Program-made: the position numbers and the translations under genes
DNA from: Bradyrhizobium erythrophlei
GTDB taxonomy: Bacteria > Pseudomonadota > Alphaproteobacteria > Rhizobiales > Xanthobacteraceae
Direction of reading: 5' to 3'
Assembly: GCA_900129675.1 (NCBI GenBank)
Contig: FSRD01000001.1
Coordinates: forward strand, 1,415,501-1,479,500
DNA: 64,000 bases
The notes under the pieces: model-generated
The model's input: the letters and a program-made list of their open reading frames with translations, nothing else
Databases searched by the model: none
Told to the model about the DNA's origin: nothing
Part shown: in pieces, positions 8,611-18,511 of the stretch
Layout of the letters: every line of letters starts with the position of its first letter
How positions within the stretch are numbered: the stretch's first letter is position 1

Positions 8611-8704
8611 CTTAACCACTCCCGTTTCGATCCTGTCGAAGCTGCCATCTCCAGCGTGGAGGTCGTCGATCCCTTCATGGACCGCAAACCACTCACGCAA
8701 CCTC

Positions 8705-10531
8705 CTAAACGACGACCACCTGGCTGCACCGCTCGGACGAATAGATCAGTTCCATGCGCGCCGCCCGATGACTCAGGACGGCTCGCTGATTGACATAGGC
8801 CTTGTCGGTGATCTCTCCAGCTGCCAGCGAGGGTGGCTCCTCAAGGAGCGTGAAGGCGCAGATGCGCGCGCTGCCTCCGACATTGGCATTGTAAAGCCGG
8901 AGGCACTGTTGGAGAAAAGCTATTACGCCTGGATCATGATTGAGATCGCCCTCGGCGCTGGTCGCGTATTTTTTGGCCATGACCGGGTTCAACCAGCCCA
9001 TCACTGCACACGATTGACGATTTTCGCCGGCAACGACGACATCCTGCAAGACACCGTGAGTAGCCGCCAGTACCGCCGCTCGCAGATTGCCGACAGCCAC
9101 CCATGTCCCGTTGGCGAGCTTGAAGTTTTCGGAAACCCGACCGGTGAAGCGCAGACCGCGGCTCGGGTCGGCAGGATCGATGAACGACACGGTGTCGCCG
9201 ACCCGGTAGAAACCTTCATCGTCAAAAGCCGCCGACGTCAAATCCGGGCGACCAAGATAGCCTGGCGTCACATTGGGGCCGCGCACGCGCGCCTCATAAG
9301 TATCGCCGGCAGGGATGAGTTTTAACTCTATCCCAGGAGCCGGAAGTCCCAACTCACCCGGCGCGTCGGTTGCCCAGTGCGTGGTGGCGATCGTGGGAGC
9401 CGTTTCGGTCGTACCGTAGCCTGACATCACCGGAATATGCCTGCCGGTGGCTACCTTCGCCAGGTGATACAGCTTGTCCAGCGTGGTCCGCGATATCGCG
9501 GCGCCCGCGTAACTCATGCGGTCGAGTTGCCGGAAAAAATTGGTTCGCAGATCCTGGTCGGTTTCCAACGCCTCGCACAATAGCGTGTATCCCGCCGGCA
9601 CATTGAACATTGCTGTCGGCGATATTTCCTTCAAATTGGCAATCGTCTTGTGAAACAATTGCGGGACCGGGCGTCCCTCATCGATGTAGAGCGTGCCGCC
9701 ATGCTTCAGAATGCCGTGCAGGATGACATTGCTTCCCATGGTGTGATGCCATGGAAGCCATTCGACCTGCACTGGCGCTTCACGAGGCGATACCAGCAAC
9801 GCTCCCATCCGTAGCGAACTTGCCATCATCTTGTGGGTGTTGATCACACCTTTGGGAAGCCCGGTCGACCCCGAGGTGAACAGGATTTTGGCGGCGGCTT
9901 CCTTGTCGATCGAACGAAATGCCTGCTCGAACTCCGCGCCCGGACGCGTCCGGTAGAGGGACTGAATCGACACGGATCCAGCCTTCTGATCTGCCGCGAT
10001 CCATGTCGCGGACGCAAGCTCTGGAATCTTGCGTGCGCCCGAATACACCTCGCTGTCCTGCGCGAAGACGAAGGAAGGCCGAAGGAGCGTTGCGATATCC
10101 TGCAGGCGAGCCAGGCCGCCCGGCATGAGCGAATAGTTCGGGGATATCGGAGCTGCGACGATCCCGACCGACATCGCCGCGAACATGACGATTGCGTGCT
10201 CGATTGAATTGCCGGAGAGAATGGCAAGTCTGTCGCCGCGCCTGGCTTCCAGATCGATCATGGCCTGCCCGACCGACTGCACCCTTTGCCAAAGCTCCGC
10301 GTAGGAAATCTTTTGCCACTCGCCGTCGCGGCCGCGCTGGGCCAGAAATACGCGTTGCGGCGCCTTCTCCGCCCACTCTGGAATACAATCCAGGATCGAC
10401 CATTGGGGGCTTTCGAACCTGATCGGGGACCGCAGCACGAGCGTCCCGTCGGAGCGCTTCTCGATCCCGACCTCTCGCGGCGCGAACCGGAGGCCTTCTG
10501 CAGGGACAAGTGGAGATTCGTGACGGGTCAT
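8705..10531 (-). CDS. Feruloyl-CoA synthase-like AMP-forming acyl-CoA ligase
   Basis: 608 residues of the ANL superfamily. The phosphate-binding loop FTSGSTGLPKG lies near 216-226; the adenine/aromatic motif is SGYGTTETAP; the hinge motif reads GFYRVGDTVSF. The C-terminal lysine region has the unusual form AAGEITDKAYVNQRAV seen in feruloyl-CoA synthases rather than the TxxGKxxR of other ligases. It would activate a carboxylic acid (hydroxycinnamate type is the family precedent) with ATP and CoA. The ATG at 10531 has GGAG 8 bases upstream. The hydratase directly downstream is consistent with side-chain shortening of an aryl-propenoyl-CoA, but this is inference. Confidence 0.82.
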   Translation of the reverse strand: MTRHESPLVPAEGLRFAPREVGIEKRSDGTLVLRSPIRFESPQWSILDCIPEWAEKAPQRVFLAQRGRDGEWQKISYAELWQRVQSVGQAMIDLEARRGDRLAILSGNSIEHAIVMFAAMSVGIVAAPISPNYSLMPGGLARLQDIATLLRPSFVFAQDSEVYSGARKIPELASATWIAADQKAGSVSIQSLYRTRPGAEFEQAFRSIDKEAAAKILFTSGSTGLPKGVINTHKMMASSLRMGALLVSPREAPVQVEWLPWHHTMGSNVILHGILKHGGTLYIDEGRPVPQLFHKTIANLKEISPTAMFNVPAGYTLLCEALETDQDLRTNFFRQLDRMSYAGAAISRTTLDKLYHLAKVATGRHIPVMSGYGTTETAPTIATTHWATDAPGELGLPAPGIELKLIPAGDTYEARVRGPNVTPGYLGRPDLTSAAFDDEGFYRVGDTVSFIDPADPSRGLRFTGRVSENFKLANGTWVAVGNLRAAVLAATHGVLQDVVVAGENRQSCAVMGWLNPVMAKKYATSAEGDLNHDPGVIAFLQQCLRLYNANVGGSARICAFTLLEEPPSLAAGEITDKAYVNQRAVLSHRAARMELIYSSERCSQVVVV

Positions 10532-10617
10532 GCGGCGCGTGCTCCTGTCCGACGATCTATGCTGTTCGTTGATTGCCCAGGGGTTTGCGTGTCTGGCCCC
10601 TTGGATCGCAACGGCCG

Positions 10618-11787
10618 CTATGCGGCAAGTTGAAGAATCTCGACGATATCCTCCGGGCCCTTGATGACCCGTGGGTTCGCCCTGGTGAAGATCGAAAGCA
10701 TCGCATTGCGACCGATCAGTTCAAACTTCTCCTTGGTCACACCAACCTCCGAAAGATGGCCGGGTAATCCCAATCGACCGATGAACTGGAAGAAAACGTC
10801 GCTGGCCTTGGCGTCCGGCGCGCGCCACGCTTCGGCGATCTTCCTTTGGGCCCCATCCGTGACGGGCTGATTGTATTTCAGCACGCTCGGCATCATCACC
10901 GCCGTACACAGATAGTGTGGAACATCGCAGGTGCCGCCCAGCACGTGTCCGATCGCGTGACTGGCCCCCATCGGAACGCGGCATTGTAGTCCGAAGGCGG
11001 ACATCCAGGAGCCGAGCTGGCAAAACTGTCGCGCTTCCAAATCGTCCGGATTTTCTTTGGTGGCCAATAGGCCATCGTACAGGTATCGCAAACCTCGCAG
11101 GCACACACTTTCCACCAACGGATTGCCCCGCGGAGAGCAAACCGCTTCGATCCCGTGGTCCATCGCGCGCGTGCCTGATCCGAGCCACAAAGTCGCCGGG
11201 GTATGCCTCGTAATTTCCGGATCCAGGATGATCGACAGCGGCATCATCAATGGATGGCTGAATATCTGCTTCAACTTCCTGCGCGAGTCCGTAACGAGAG
11301 TTCCAGAGTTATACTCTCCACCCGAGAGTGTGCTGGGGATCGCGATCATCCTCACCTTCGGAGCGCGAAATGGACCTGGCCGCGGACCATCGGGCGTCGA
11401 GACCAGTTCGAATCCATCGAGGCCGGATTCGTCGGTGATATTGTGTTCAAGGCACATCAACACGATCTTGGCCGCATCGACGACGGATCCGCCTCCCACG
11501 GCGACGATCAAATCCGCTTTCGCTTCTGCGGCGTGCGCGGTTGCCTCCACTGCCGACGCTCGCGTCGTATGTTGCGGGACGCCGTCGAAGGTGCCGGCAT
11601 ATCTGCTACCCAGCGCCTTGCGGATCTTTTCGATCTCGTCGGTCTGCGTGTTCAGCGTTCTGCTGACAATGAGGAAGACGCGCTTGGCGTCGCGCCGTTC
11701 GGCCTCCTCGCGCAAAGCCTGGCCCGCTGGCTTGCCGAAGATCACCTGATCCATCGGCGGATATTGATGAAAGCCGACTTTTGTCAT
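10618..11787 (-). CDS. Iron-containing alcohol dehydrogenase / maleylacetate reductase-like
   Basis: About 389 residues from MTKVGFHQYPPMDQVIFGKP (ATG 11787, GGAGAA upstream). The NAD-binding motif VGGGSVVDAAK and the metal-binding histidines in GASHAIGHVLGGTCDVPH are typical of the Fe-ADH family; IPSTLSGGEYNSG resembles maleylacetate reductases and related enzymes. It would reduce or oxidise an aldehyde, ketone or maleylacetate-type substrate. It sits between the binding protein and the feruloyl-CoA synthase-like ligase in the catabolic array. Whether it acts on an aromatic ring-cleavage product or on an alcohol cannot be told. Confidence 0.85.
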   Translation of the reverse strand: MTKVGFHQYPPMDQVIFGKPAGQALREEAERRDAKRVFLIVSRTLNTQTDEIEKIRKALGSRYAGTFDGVPQHTTRASAVEATAHAAEAKADLIVAVGGGSVVDAAKIVLMCLEHNITDESGLDGFELVSTPDGPRPGPFRAPKVRMIAIPSTLSGGEYNSGTLVTDSRRKLKQIFSHPLMMPLSIILDPEITRHTPATLWLGSGTRAMDHGIEAVCSPRGNPLVESVCLRGLRYLYDGLLATKENPDDLEARQFCQLGSWMSAFGLQCRVPMGASHAIGHVLGGTCDVPHYLCTAVMMPSVLKYNQPVTDGAQRKIAEAWRAPDAKASDVFFQFIGRLGLPGHLSEVGVTKEKFELIGRNAMLSIFTRANPRVIKGPEDIVEILQLAA

Positions 11788-11860
11788 GCTAATTCTCCAT
11801 TCATGGCATTCGCGAGAAGCGGTTTCGTCCTTTATTCCATGGCGCCATCCCCCTGATGCG

Positions 11861-13066
11861 TCATTCGGAACTTGCGTCCAAAATCCCGCCGAACGGCTCC
11901 CAGCCGCTGCCACTCCACCGCTGTAGCTGCATCTGGCTCCAGATCATGTTGCTGGCTTCGCCGGTATTCACCTCGACTCCCGGAAACGCTGTCGGAAGCA
12001 CCACATGACTCAGCGACTTTGCCTGTTTCAGGATATTTTTTCGCGAAAGATCATCCCCGCACTGCTTGAGTATCCGCTCGAGAATCATGCCCTGCATATA
12101 GCCGGTGAGATAGCTGGTGTTCTCAAAGTCCGCCCCCGGCAGGTACTTGCCAAAGAACGCCTTGTAACCCTGCACGCCTTCATCGTCGTTCCACCTTGAA
12201 TCGGTCGGATCCTTGTTGATGGTACCGACGATGACGCCGACGGAATTCTCCAGACCGGCAGGTTTCAACGTGCCGCCGATCGACCCCGATGGAAAGTTGA
12301 TGATTATCCTGGCCTTCCAGCCGATCTCGGCCGCCTTGCGGATTGCCTGCGCGGCAAATTTCGGGGTGCCGGCAATGAACAGCGCCTCGGCGCCCGAGCT
12401 CTTGAGATTGACGACCTGGGAATCCACGGTCGGTTCGGTCACCTCATATGCTGCGGTGACAACCCGCTTTTCGAACTCTCCCTTCAAGAACGATTTGAAG
12501 GCGCTGACGTAGTCCTTACCGAGGTCGTCGTTCTGGAAGAGAATCGCGTATTTCGCTCCTGGCAATGCCTTCTCGAGGAACTTGGCGTAAATTCTTCCCT
12601 CAGTATGGTAGCTGACCAGACCGGTCGTCGTCAGCGGATATTCGGCTATGTCGGTGAATTTGCTGGAGCCACTGACGATCGCGATCGAGGGAACGCCCTT
12701 GCCTTTGAGATACTTCGCCGTCGCCGAATTCCCGGGAGTGCCGAGTTGGCCGAAGATGAATGATACCTCGTCACTTTCGACAAGCTTGCGGGCGTGCTCT
12801 ACCGCCTTCGGCGGGCTGTAGGCATCGTCCATCGCGATGTAATTTATCTTGCGGCCGTTTATGCCGCCACGATCGTTGATCGACTGCACATAGGCCATCA
12901 CGCCCTTGCCAACCAGGCCGATCGACGACGCAGGACCGCTGAACGGGAAGATCCCTCCGATCTTGATTTCCGTCTTGGTCACGCCGGGTCCGTCAGCAGC
13001 CAGTGCGGGCGATGCGAGCAGCGATGCAGCCACACACGCGGCTGCGATGCCGAATTTGATACTCAT
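11861..13066 (-). CDS. Periplasmic binding protein, branched-chain amino acid ABC type
   Basis: 401 residues with a clear Sec signal peptide (cut after ALA, residue 23) and a Leu/Ile/Val-binding fold (Peripla_BP_6): TEIKIGGIFPFSGPASSIG at the mature N-terminus, GGINGRKINYIAMDDAYSP, and FIFGQLGTPGNSATAKYL. In rhizobia this type often captures aromatic acids for catabolism rather than amino acids. No permease or ATPase genes accompany it in the window, so it must share a transporter encoded elsewhere. Its place inside the CoA array suggests that it binds the pathway substrate. Confidence 0.9.
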   Translation of the reverse strand: MSIKFGIAAACVAASLLASPALAADGPGVTKTEIKIGGIFPFSGPASSIGLVGKGVMAYVQSINDRGGINGRKINYIAMDDAYSPPKAVEHARKLVESDEVSFIFGQLGTPGNSATAKYLKGKGVPSIAIVSGSSKFTDIAEYPLTTTGLVSYHTEGRIYAKFLEKALPGAKYAILFQNDDLGKDYVSAFKSFLKGEFEKRVVTAAYEVTEPTVDSQVVNLKSSGAEALFIAGTPKFAAQAIRKAAEIGWKARIIINFPSGSIGGTLKPAGLENSVGVIVGTINKDPTDSRWNDDEGVQGYKAFFGKYLPGADFENTSYLTGYMQGMILERILKQCGDDLSRKNILKQAKSLSHVVLPTAFPGVEVNTGEASNMIWSQMQLQRWSGSGWEPFGGILDASSE

Positions 13067-13149
13067 GTTTCTCTCCCGTTACGTCGGTTCGAGCCGTGCG
13101 CTTTGCTTCTCAGGCTGTCAGTTTCGAAAAATCGAGCACACTGCTCACT

Positions 13150-14157
13150 TCATGCGACTTTCAGCGCCTTCGACTGTTCAACGCCGTCGAGAAATCCGAC
13201 CAGGCGTTCGCGGATCAGCCGCTCAGCGTCCGCCATGATGCGATCGATCAGTTCCCTGACCGTCGGGATGTCGTGGATCAGCCCGACCACCATGCCGCAG
13301 CTCCAGGCGCCGGCATCCATCTCGCCGTCGATCATCACCTTGGGATAGACGCCCGCGACCTGCTCGTGGATGTCATGGATCTTGAGGCTCGCGCCCTTTT
13401 CGCGCTCGATCTCGAGGAGGTGATCGACGCCCGTGTTCTTGAGCACGCGCTCGGTATTGCGCAGCGCGCGCATCACCAGCACCGTGTCGAGCTCGGAGGC
13501 CTCGACCAGCGCCTTTTTCACGTTGGGGTGGACCGGCGCTTCCTTGGTGGCAATAAAGCGTGTGCCCATGTTCATGCCGGCGGCGCCCATCGATAGCGCC
13601 GCGACCAGGCTGCGCGCATCCGCCATGCCGCCCGAGGCGACGAACGGAATCTTCAGTTCATCTGCTGCGCGCGGCAGCAGGATCATGTTCGGGATATCGT
13701 CCTCGCCGGGATGGCCGCCGCACTCGAAGCCGTCGACGCTGACGGCGTCGCAGCCGATCTTCTCGGCTTTCAGCGAATGCCGAACCGAGGTGCATTTGTG
13801 GATCACTTTGATGTCGGCGGCCTTCAACGCCGGCATGTACTGCTCTGGGCTGCGGCCCGCGGTTTCCACCGCCTTGACGCCACCTTCCTTGATCGCGGCG
13901 ATATATTCCGGATAGGGCGGCGCGGTGAAGCTCGGCAGGAAGGTCAGGTTCACGCCGAACGGCTTGTCGGTCATGTCGCGGCAGCGCGCGATTTCCTTGG
14001 CCAGCAGCTCCGGCGTCTTCTGGGTCAGGCCGGTGATGATGCCAAGGCCGCCGGCATTCGAGACTGCGGCCGCGAGTTCGGCAAAGCCGACATAATGCAT
14101 GCCGCCCTGGATGATCGGATGCTGGATCCCGAACAGTTCAGTGATTGCTGTCTTCAC
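13150..14157 (-). CDS. Nitronate monooxygenase / 2-nitropropane dioxygenase-like flavoprotein
   Basis: About 335 residues. The start is a GTG at 14157 with GGAGAG 9 bases upstream, giving MKTAITELFGIQHPIIQGGM. The FMN-binding barrel is recognised by QGGMHYVGFAELAAAVSNAGGLGIITGL, VDGFECGGHPGEDDI and VASGGMADARSLVAALSMGAAGMNMGTRF. Family members oxidise nitronates or act as FMN-dependent enoyl reductase-like enzymes (compare FabK). In a CoA catabolic operon an enoyl- or ring-reductive function is conceivable, but nothing in the sequence proves it. It is 22 bp from the thiolase gene upstream. Confidence 0.85.
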   Translation of the reverse strand: MKTAITELFGIQHPIIQGGMHYVGFAELAAAVSNAGGLGIITGLTQKTPELLAKEIARCRDMTDKPFGVNLTFLPSFTAPPYPEYIAAIKEGGVKAVETAGRSPEQYMPALKAADIKVIHKCTSVRHSLKAEKIGCDAVSVDGFECGGHPGEDDIPNMILLPRAADELKIPFVASGGMADARSLVAALSMGAAGMNMGTRFIATKEAPVHPNVKKALVEASELDTVLVMRALRNTERVLKNTGVDHLLEIEREKGASLKIHDIHEQVAGVYPKVMIDGEMDAGAWSCGMVVGLIHDIPTVRELIDRIMADAERLIRERLVGFLDGVEQSKALKVA

Positions 14158-14179
14158 GTGTGAGCTCTCCGTTTTCCGA

Positions 14180-15367
14180 TCAGTGGACGATTTCAAACAA
14201 ACCCGCCGCGCCCATGCCGCCACCAATGCACATGGTCACCACGCCGTATTTCGCCTTGCGCCGCCGGCCCTCGATCAGGAGGTGGCCGGTCAACCGCGCG
14301 CCGGTCATGCCATAGGGATGGCCGATCGCAATCGAGCCGCCATTGACGTTGAGCTTGTCAGGATCGATGCCGAGCTTGTCGCGGCAATAGATCACCTGCA
14401 CCGCATAGGCCTCGTTGAGCTCCCAGAGATCTATATCGTCGATCTTCAGGCCGTGCCGCTTCAGGAGCCGCGGGATCGCGGCGACCGGGCCGACGCCCAT
14501 CTCGTCCGGCTCAACGCCGGCGGCGACGAAGCCGCGAAAGATGCCCAGCGGCTTCAAGCCCTTCTGCGAGGCGATCTTGTCGCTCATGATCACGCAAGCC
14601 GAGGCGCCGTCGGAAAGCTGGCTGGCATTGCCGGCGCTGATGGTCTTGCCCTCGAACACCGGCTTGATCTTCGCAAGACCATCGGCTGTCGTGTCGGGGC
14701 GCGGTCCCTCGTCCTTTGCCAGCGTCACCTGCTGATAGGTAACTTCCCTGGTGTCCTTGTTGACGACGGCCATCTTGGTCGTGATCGGTACGATCTCGTC
14801 ATTGAAGCGGCCGCCCTGCAGCGCGGCTCCGACGCGGCGCTGGCACTCGAGCGAGTACTCGTCCTGCCGGTCGCGGCCGATATTGTAGCGCGCGGCGACA
14901 ACCTCGGCGGTCTCCAGCATCGACATGTAGATCTCGGGCTTCATCGCCATCAGCTCGTCGTCGACGGCGTGAAACCGGTTCATGTGCTCGTTCTGCACCA
15001 GGCTGATCGACTCGATGCCGCCACCGATCGCGATCTCGACGCCGTCGAGAATCACCGAGCGCGCCGCGACCGCGATCGCCTGCAGTCCGGACGCGCACTG
15101 GCGGTCGATGGTGGTGCCGGCGACCGTGACCGGAAGGCCGGCGCGGATCGCGCCTTTGCGGGCGACGTTCATCACCATGGTGCCCTGCTGCATGGCGCAG
15201 CCCATCACCACGTCCTCGACTTCGCCGGGCGCAATCCCGACGCGCTTCACCGCTTCGGCCATCACATGGCCGGCCAGGGTCGGGCCGTCGGTGTTGTTGA
15301 GCGCGCCGCGATAGGCCTTGCCGACGCCGGTGCGGGCGGTGGAAACGATAACTGCTTCAGTGGTCAT
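14180..15367 (-). CDS. Acetyl-CoA C-acyltransferase (thiolase), PimB-like
   Basis: 395 residues, full thiolase length. The nucleophile is Cys91 in [10 protein letters not shown], followed by His350 in the GHPYG motif and Cys380 in [12 protein letters not shown]. The N-terminal wording ([23 protein letters not shown]) is close to that of the pimeloyl-CoA pathway thiolase of Rhodopseudomonas as I remember it. It would cleave a beta-ketoacyl-CoA to acetyl-CoA and a shortened acyl-CoA. It lies 12 bp from the small acyl-CoA dehydrogenase gene and is clearly cotranscribed. Confidence 0.93.
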   Translation of the reverse strand: MTTEAVIVSTARTGVGKAYRGALNNTDGPTLAGHVMAEAVKRVGIAPGEVEDVVMGCAMQQGTMVMNVARKGAIRAGLPVTVAGTTIDRQCASGLQAIAVAARSVILDGVEIAIGGGIESISLVQNEHMNRFHAVDDELMAMKPEIYMSMLETAEVVAARYNIGRDRQDEYSLECQRRVGAALQGGRFNDEIVPITTKMAVVNKDTREVTYQQVTLAKDEGPRPDTTADGLAKIKPVFEGKTISAGNASQLSDGASACVIMSDKIASQKGLKPLGIFRGFVAAGVEPDEMGVGPVAAIPRLLKRHGLKIDDIDLWELNEAYAVQVIYCRDKLGIDPDKLNVNGGSIAIGHPYGMTGARLTGHLLIEGRRRKAKYGVVTMCIGGGMGAAGLFEIVH

Positions 15368-15379
15368 GCTTGCCTCTTC

Positions 15380-16510
15380 TCAGGCGGCCGCGTCGAGCTG
15401 CGCAAACCGCAGCAAATGAAACGCGGGATCGCCAAACTGGATGTTGATGGAGGAAATCCGCTTAAAGTAATGGCCGACGTTCAATTCGTTGGTCATGCCC
15501 ATGCCGCCGTGGAGCTGCACCGCCTGGTCGGCGATGAACCTGCCGGCATAGCCGATCTTCGACTTGGCACCGGACGCGAGCCGGGATAGGCCGGCCTCAT
15601 TCGCACCGAGGCTGAGACTGAAATGCTGCATCAGCGAGAGCGCTTCCTGATGCGCGATGAACATGTCGACCATCCGGTGCTGCAGCACCTGAAAGGAGCC
15701 GATCGTCGAGCCGAACTGTTTTCGAGTCTTGGAGTATTCCAGCGTCGCGGAGTTCAGCTCGGCCATCGCACCGACCGCTTCTGCACAGAGCGCGCCGACG
15801 GCGCGGTCACGGCAGGCTTCCAGCGCGCCCACGCCCTCGCCCTTCTTGCCGAGCAACTGCCCCCTGACGTTGCGCAGGCTGATTTCGGCAGCACGGCGGC
15901 CATCGATGGTCTTGAAGCTCTGCAGGTCGAGATTCGCGGCACGGCGATCGACCACGAACAGGCTGACGCCGCTGCGATCGTCGCGATGGCCGGAGGTCCG
16001 GGCGGAGACGATCAAATAGTCCGCCCACGGCGCGGCGATCACCGCAGTCTTTTCGCCGCTCAGCACGTAGTCCTTGCCCTGGTGCAGCGCCGTGGTCGCG
16101 ACGTTGGCGAGATCGAAGCGCGACCCCTTCTCGCTCCAGGCCAGCGCCCAGGTCTTCATGCCCGCAATGATGTCGGGGATAAAACCCTGCTTCTGCTCCT
16201 CAGATCCGGTGTGCTCGAGCAGGCCGCCAGCGAGCACCACCGTCTCGACAAACGGCTCTACCACGAGGTGACGCCCGAACTCCTGCATGATGATCATGGT
16301 CGACAGCGGCCCGCCGCCAAGACCGCCGACGTCCTCGGAGAACGGCGCGGCGAACAGGCCGAGTTCGGCGAACGCCTCCCATTGTTTGCGGCTGAAACCC
16401 TCTTCGCTCGCGACGATCTTGCGGCGCGCGTCGAAATCATACTGGTCGCGCAACAGGCGCTGGACGCTGGATCGCAGTAATTCCTGCTCTTCCGTGAACT
16501 GGATATCCAT
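15380..16510 (-). CDS. Acyl-CoA dehydrogenase, small-subunit type (PimD-like)
   Basis: 376 residues of the acyl-CoA dehydrogenase fold: MDIQFTEEQELLRSSVQRLL at the N-terminus, the FAD-contact segment TRKQFGSTIGSFQVLQHRMVDM, and AVQLHGGMGMTNELNVGHYFKRI near the end. It lacks the YGGSNEIQRNII-type C-terminal motif, which the partner gene at 16534 has. This division between partners is known for heterotetrameric dehydrogenases such as PimC/PimD and actinobacterial FadE pairs. It probably forms one alpha-beta flavoenzyme with that partner, introducing the 2,3-double bond into an acyl-CoA. Confidence 0.9.
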   Translation of the reverse strand: MDIQFTEEQELLRSSVQRLLRDQYDFDARRKIVASEEGFSRKQWEAFAELGLFAAPFSEDVGGLGGGPLSTMIIMQEFGRHLVVEPFVETVVLAGGLLEHTGSEEQKQGFIPDIIAGMKTWALAWSEKGSRFDLANVATTALHQGKDYVLSGEKTAVIAAPWADYLIVSARTSGHRDDRSGVSLFVVDRRAANLDLQSFKTIDGRRAAEISLRNVRGQLLGKKGEGVGALEACRDRAVGALCAEAVGAMAELNSATLEYSKTRKQFGSTIGSFQVLQHRMVDMFIAHQEALSLMQHFSLSLGANEAGLSRLASGAKSKIGYAGRFIADQAVQLHGGMGMTNELNVGHYFKRISSINIQFGDPAFHLLRFAQLDAAA

Positions 16511-16533
16511 CCGATTCCCCTGTTTGCCGATCC

Positions 16534-17715
16534 CTAGAGGCCGAGTACCGCTTTTGCGATGATGTTGCGCTGAATCTCGTTCGACCCGCCGTAGATGCTG
16601 AGCTTGCGCGAGTTCAGGTATTTTTCCGACGCGGTATGGCCGTAGTCCGGCCCCGGCATGAAATGATTGGCGCTGACCGGATGTTCACGGATCGCCAGGC
16701 CATAATTGCCGACCGCGCGGTGGGTCAGTTCGGTGATGTTCTGGAAGATCTCGGTGCCGCGGATCTTGAACAGCGACGCCGCCGGTCCCGGATCGATGCC
16801 GCGCGCCATCTGCGCCACGACGCGCAGCTCGGTCGCCTCCAGAGCCAGCACGTCGAGCTCGACGCGGGCGATATCCCTGATAAATTCGAGATGCGCGGGA
16901 TCGCCGTCTCGAATCTCGGCCTTCACGATCTGCTTCAGCTTGTTGAGGTAACGCGTCGAACGACCGATGCCGGCCATGCTGGTACGCTCGTTTCCGAGCA
17001 GGAATTTTGCGTAGGTCCAACCCTTGTTTTCCTCACCGATCAGATTCTCGACCGGAACGCGCACGTCCTCGAGAAACACGTCGTTGACCTCGTGCGATCC
17101 GTCGATGGTGATGATCGGACGCACGGTGACGCCCGGCGACTTCATGTCGATCAGGAGGAACGAAATGCCGGATTGCGGCTTGGCCGCCGGATCAGTGCGG
17201 ACCAGACAGAAAATCCAGTCGGCGTGCTGTGCCAGTGTCGTCCAGGTCTTGTGGCCGTTGACGATGTAGTGATCACCATCCCGCACCGCCTTGGTGCGGA
17301 CAGTGGCGAGGTCGGAGCCGGAGCCCGGCTCCGAATAGCCCTGGCACCACCAGTCTTCACCAGAGAGAATCCGCGGCAGAAATTTCTGCTTCTGCGCGTC
17401 GCTCCCGAACGTGTAAATCACCGGGCCGACCATGGTGACGCTGAACGCCAATGGCGGCAGCGTTCCGGCACGCGAGGTCTCCTGTTCGAAGACAAAACGT
17501 TGCGTGATCGACCAGCCAGGCCCGCCATATTCCTTCGGCCAAAGCGGCGCGATCCATCCTTTTTTGTGCAGGATCCGGTGCCACAGCAGCATCTGCTCCT
17601 TGGTCAGGTCGGTCTCCGGATTGGCAACGCGCATTTCCGGCGGATAGTTCGCCGCGATGAAGGACCGCACCTCGTCGCGAAACGCGGCGTCCTCGCTGGA
17701 AAGGTTCAACTCCAC
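16534..17715 (-). CDS. Acyl-CoA dehydrogenase, large-subunit type (PimC-like)
   Basis: 393 residues starting at a GTG (17715) with GGAG upstream. It has the full set of acyl-CoA dehydrogenase signatures: WCQGYSEPGSGSDLA, KTWTTLAQHADWIFCLVRTD, and the C-terminal KLSIYGGSNEIQRNIIAKAVLGL. The wording is very close to the large subunit of pimeloyl-CoA dehydrogenase as I remember it. It lies 23 bp upstream of the small-subunit gene and 12 bp downstream of an SDR gene. The two dehydrogenase genes should be read as one enzyme acting on a dicarboxyl-, alicyclic or branched acyl-CoA; the exact substrate is open. Confidence 0.91.
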   Translation of the reverse strand: MELNLSSEDAAFRDEVRSFIAANYPPEMRVANPETDLTKEQMLLWHRILHKKGWIAPLWPKEYGGPGWSITQRFVFEQETSRAGTLPPLAFSVTMVGPVIYTFGSDAQKQKFLPRILSGEDWWCQGYSEPGSGSDLATVRTKAVRDGDHYIVNGHKTWTTLAQHADWIFCLVRTDPAAKPQSGISFLLIDMKSPGVTVRPIITIDGSHEVNDVFLEDVRVPVENLIGEENKGWTYAKFLLGNERTSMAGIGRSTRYLNKLKQIVKAEIRDGDPAHLEFIRDIARVELDVLALEATELRVVAQMARGIDPGPAASLFKIRGTEIFQNITELTHRAVGNYGLAIREHPVSANHFMPGPDYGHTASEKYLNSRKLSIYGGSNEIQRNIIAKAVLGL

Positions 17716-17727
17716 GAGCAGCTCCCG

Positions 17728-18465
17728 TTACCACTTCTCGCCGAACGGGCGTATTTCCAACTCGAACGTCCAGGCGCTGCGCGGTTGCTGGTAGAGCAGC
17801 CAATAGGACTCCGCAACCGACGACGGCGGCATCAGGAGATCCGGGTTATCGAGGGCGCCCGGCCCCAGCGCCTCGATCCGCCGCTGGCGCACCCATTCGG
17901 TGTCGACGCCCGAGTCGATGATGAGATGGGCGACGTGGATGTTTTTCGGACCCAACTCGCGCGCCGTCGCCTGGGCAACCGCCCGCAAACCAAACTTCGC
18001 GCTGGCGAAGGCCGCATAGCCGCTGCCGCCGCGCAGGCTTGCGGTCGCACCGGTGAAGAAGATATTGCCCTTGCCTCGGGGCAGCATCAGGCGCGCCGCT
18101 TCGCGGCCAGCGAGAAAGCCGGAATAGCAGGCCATTTCCCAGACTTTTCGAAACACCCGCTCCGTAGTCTCGACGATCGGGAAGTTGACGTTGGCGCCGA
18201 TGTTGAAAATGCACACCTCAAGTGGGGCGTGCTTGTCGGCATCGCCGAGGAACGAGATGATCTCGTCTTCCTTGCGTGCATCCAGCGAGCGGGCGTGGAT
18301 TTCGCCACCCGCTTCGCGGATATCCTTCACGAGTGGTTCCAGCTTGGCCCCATCGCGACGGCCGGCAAAGATCGTGAAGCCCTCCGATGCGAATTTCTTT
18401 GCAATCTCGCCGCCGATGTAGTCCCCGGCACCGATCACGGCCACGGTTGCGTTTCTCTTCTGCAA
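17728..18465 (-). CDS. Short-chain dehydrogenase/reductase with Phe in place of catalytic Tyr
   Basis: About 245 residues if translation starts at the TTG at 18465, which has GGGAGA about 7 bases upstream and aligns with the paralogue at 20299. The glycine motif is GAGDYIGGE at 12-20. The catalytic segment reads GATASLRGGSGYAAFASAK, so Phe153 replaces the YxxxK tyrosine and Lys157 remains. The protein ends EIRPFGEKW. It is second in the ten-gene array, between the ligase and the acyl-CoA dehydrogenases. A role in handling a hydroxy- or ketoacyl-CoA is suggested by position but is questionable without the tyrosine. Confidence 0.84.
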   Translation of the reverse strand: MQKRNATVAVIGAGDYIGGEIAKKFASEGFTIFAGRRDGAKLEPLVKDIREAGGEIHARSLDARKEDEIISFLGDADKHAPLEVCIFNIGANVNFPIVETTERVFRKVWEMACYSGFLAGREAARLMLPRGKGNIFFTGATASLRGGSGYAAFASAKFGLRAVAQATARELGPKNIHVAHLIIDSGVDTEWVRQRRIEALGPGALDNPDLLMPPSSVAESYWLLYQQPRSAWTFELEIRPFGEKW

Positions 18466-18511
18466 GGGTATTCTCCCGGTTAGGTCAACTGTCTCATTTC
18501 CGATATCGCGA

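Noticed and set aside
16636..18483. Open frame of 615 codons on the plus strand across the acyl-CoA dehydrogenase and SDR genes
   Set aside because: It crosses two well-supported minus-strand genes and their gap, and shows no recognisable protein wording.
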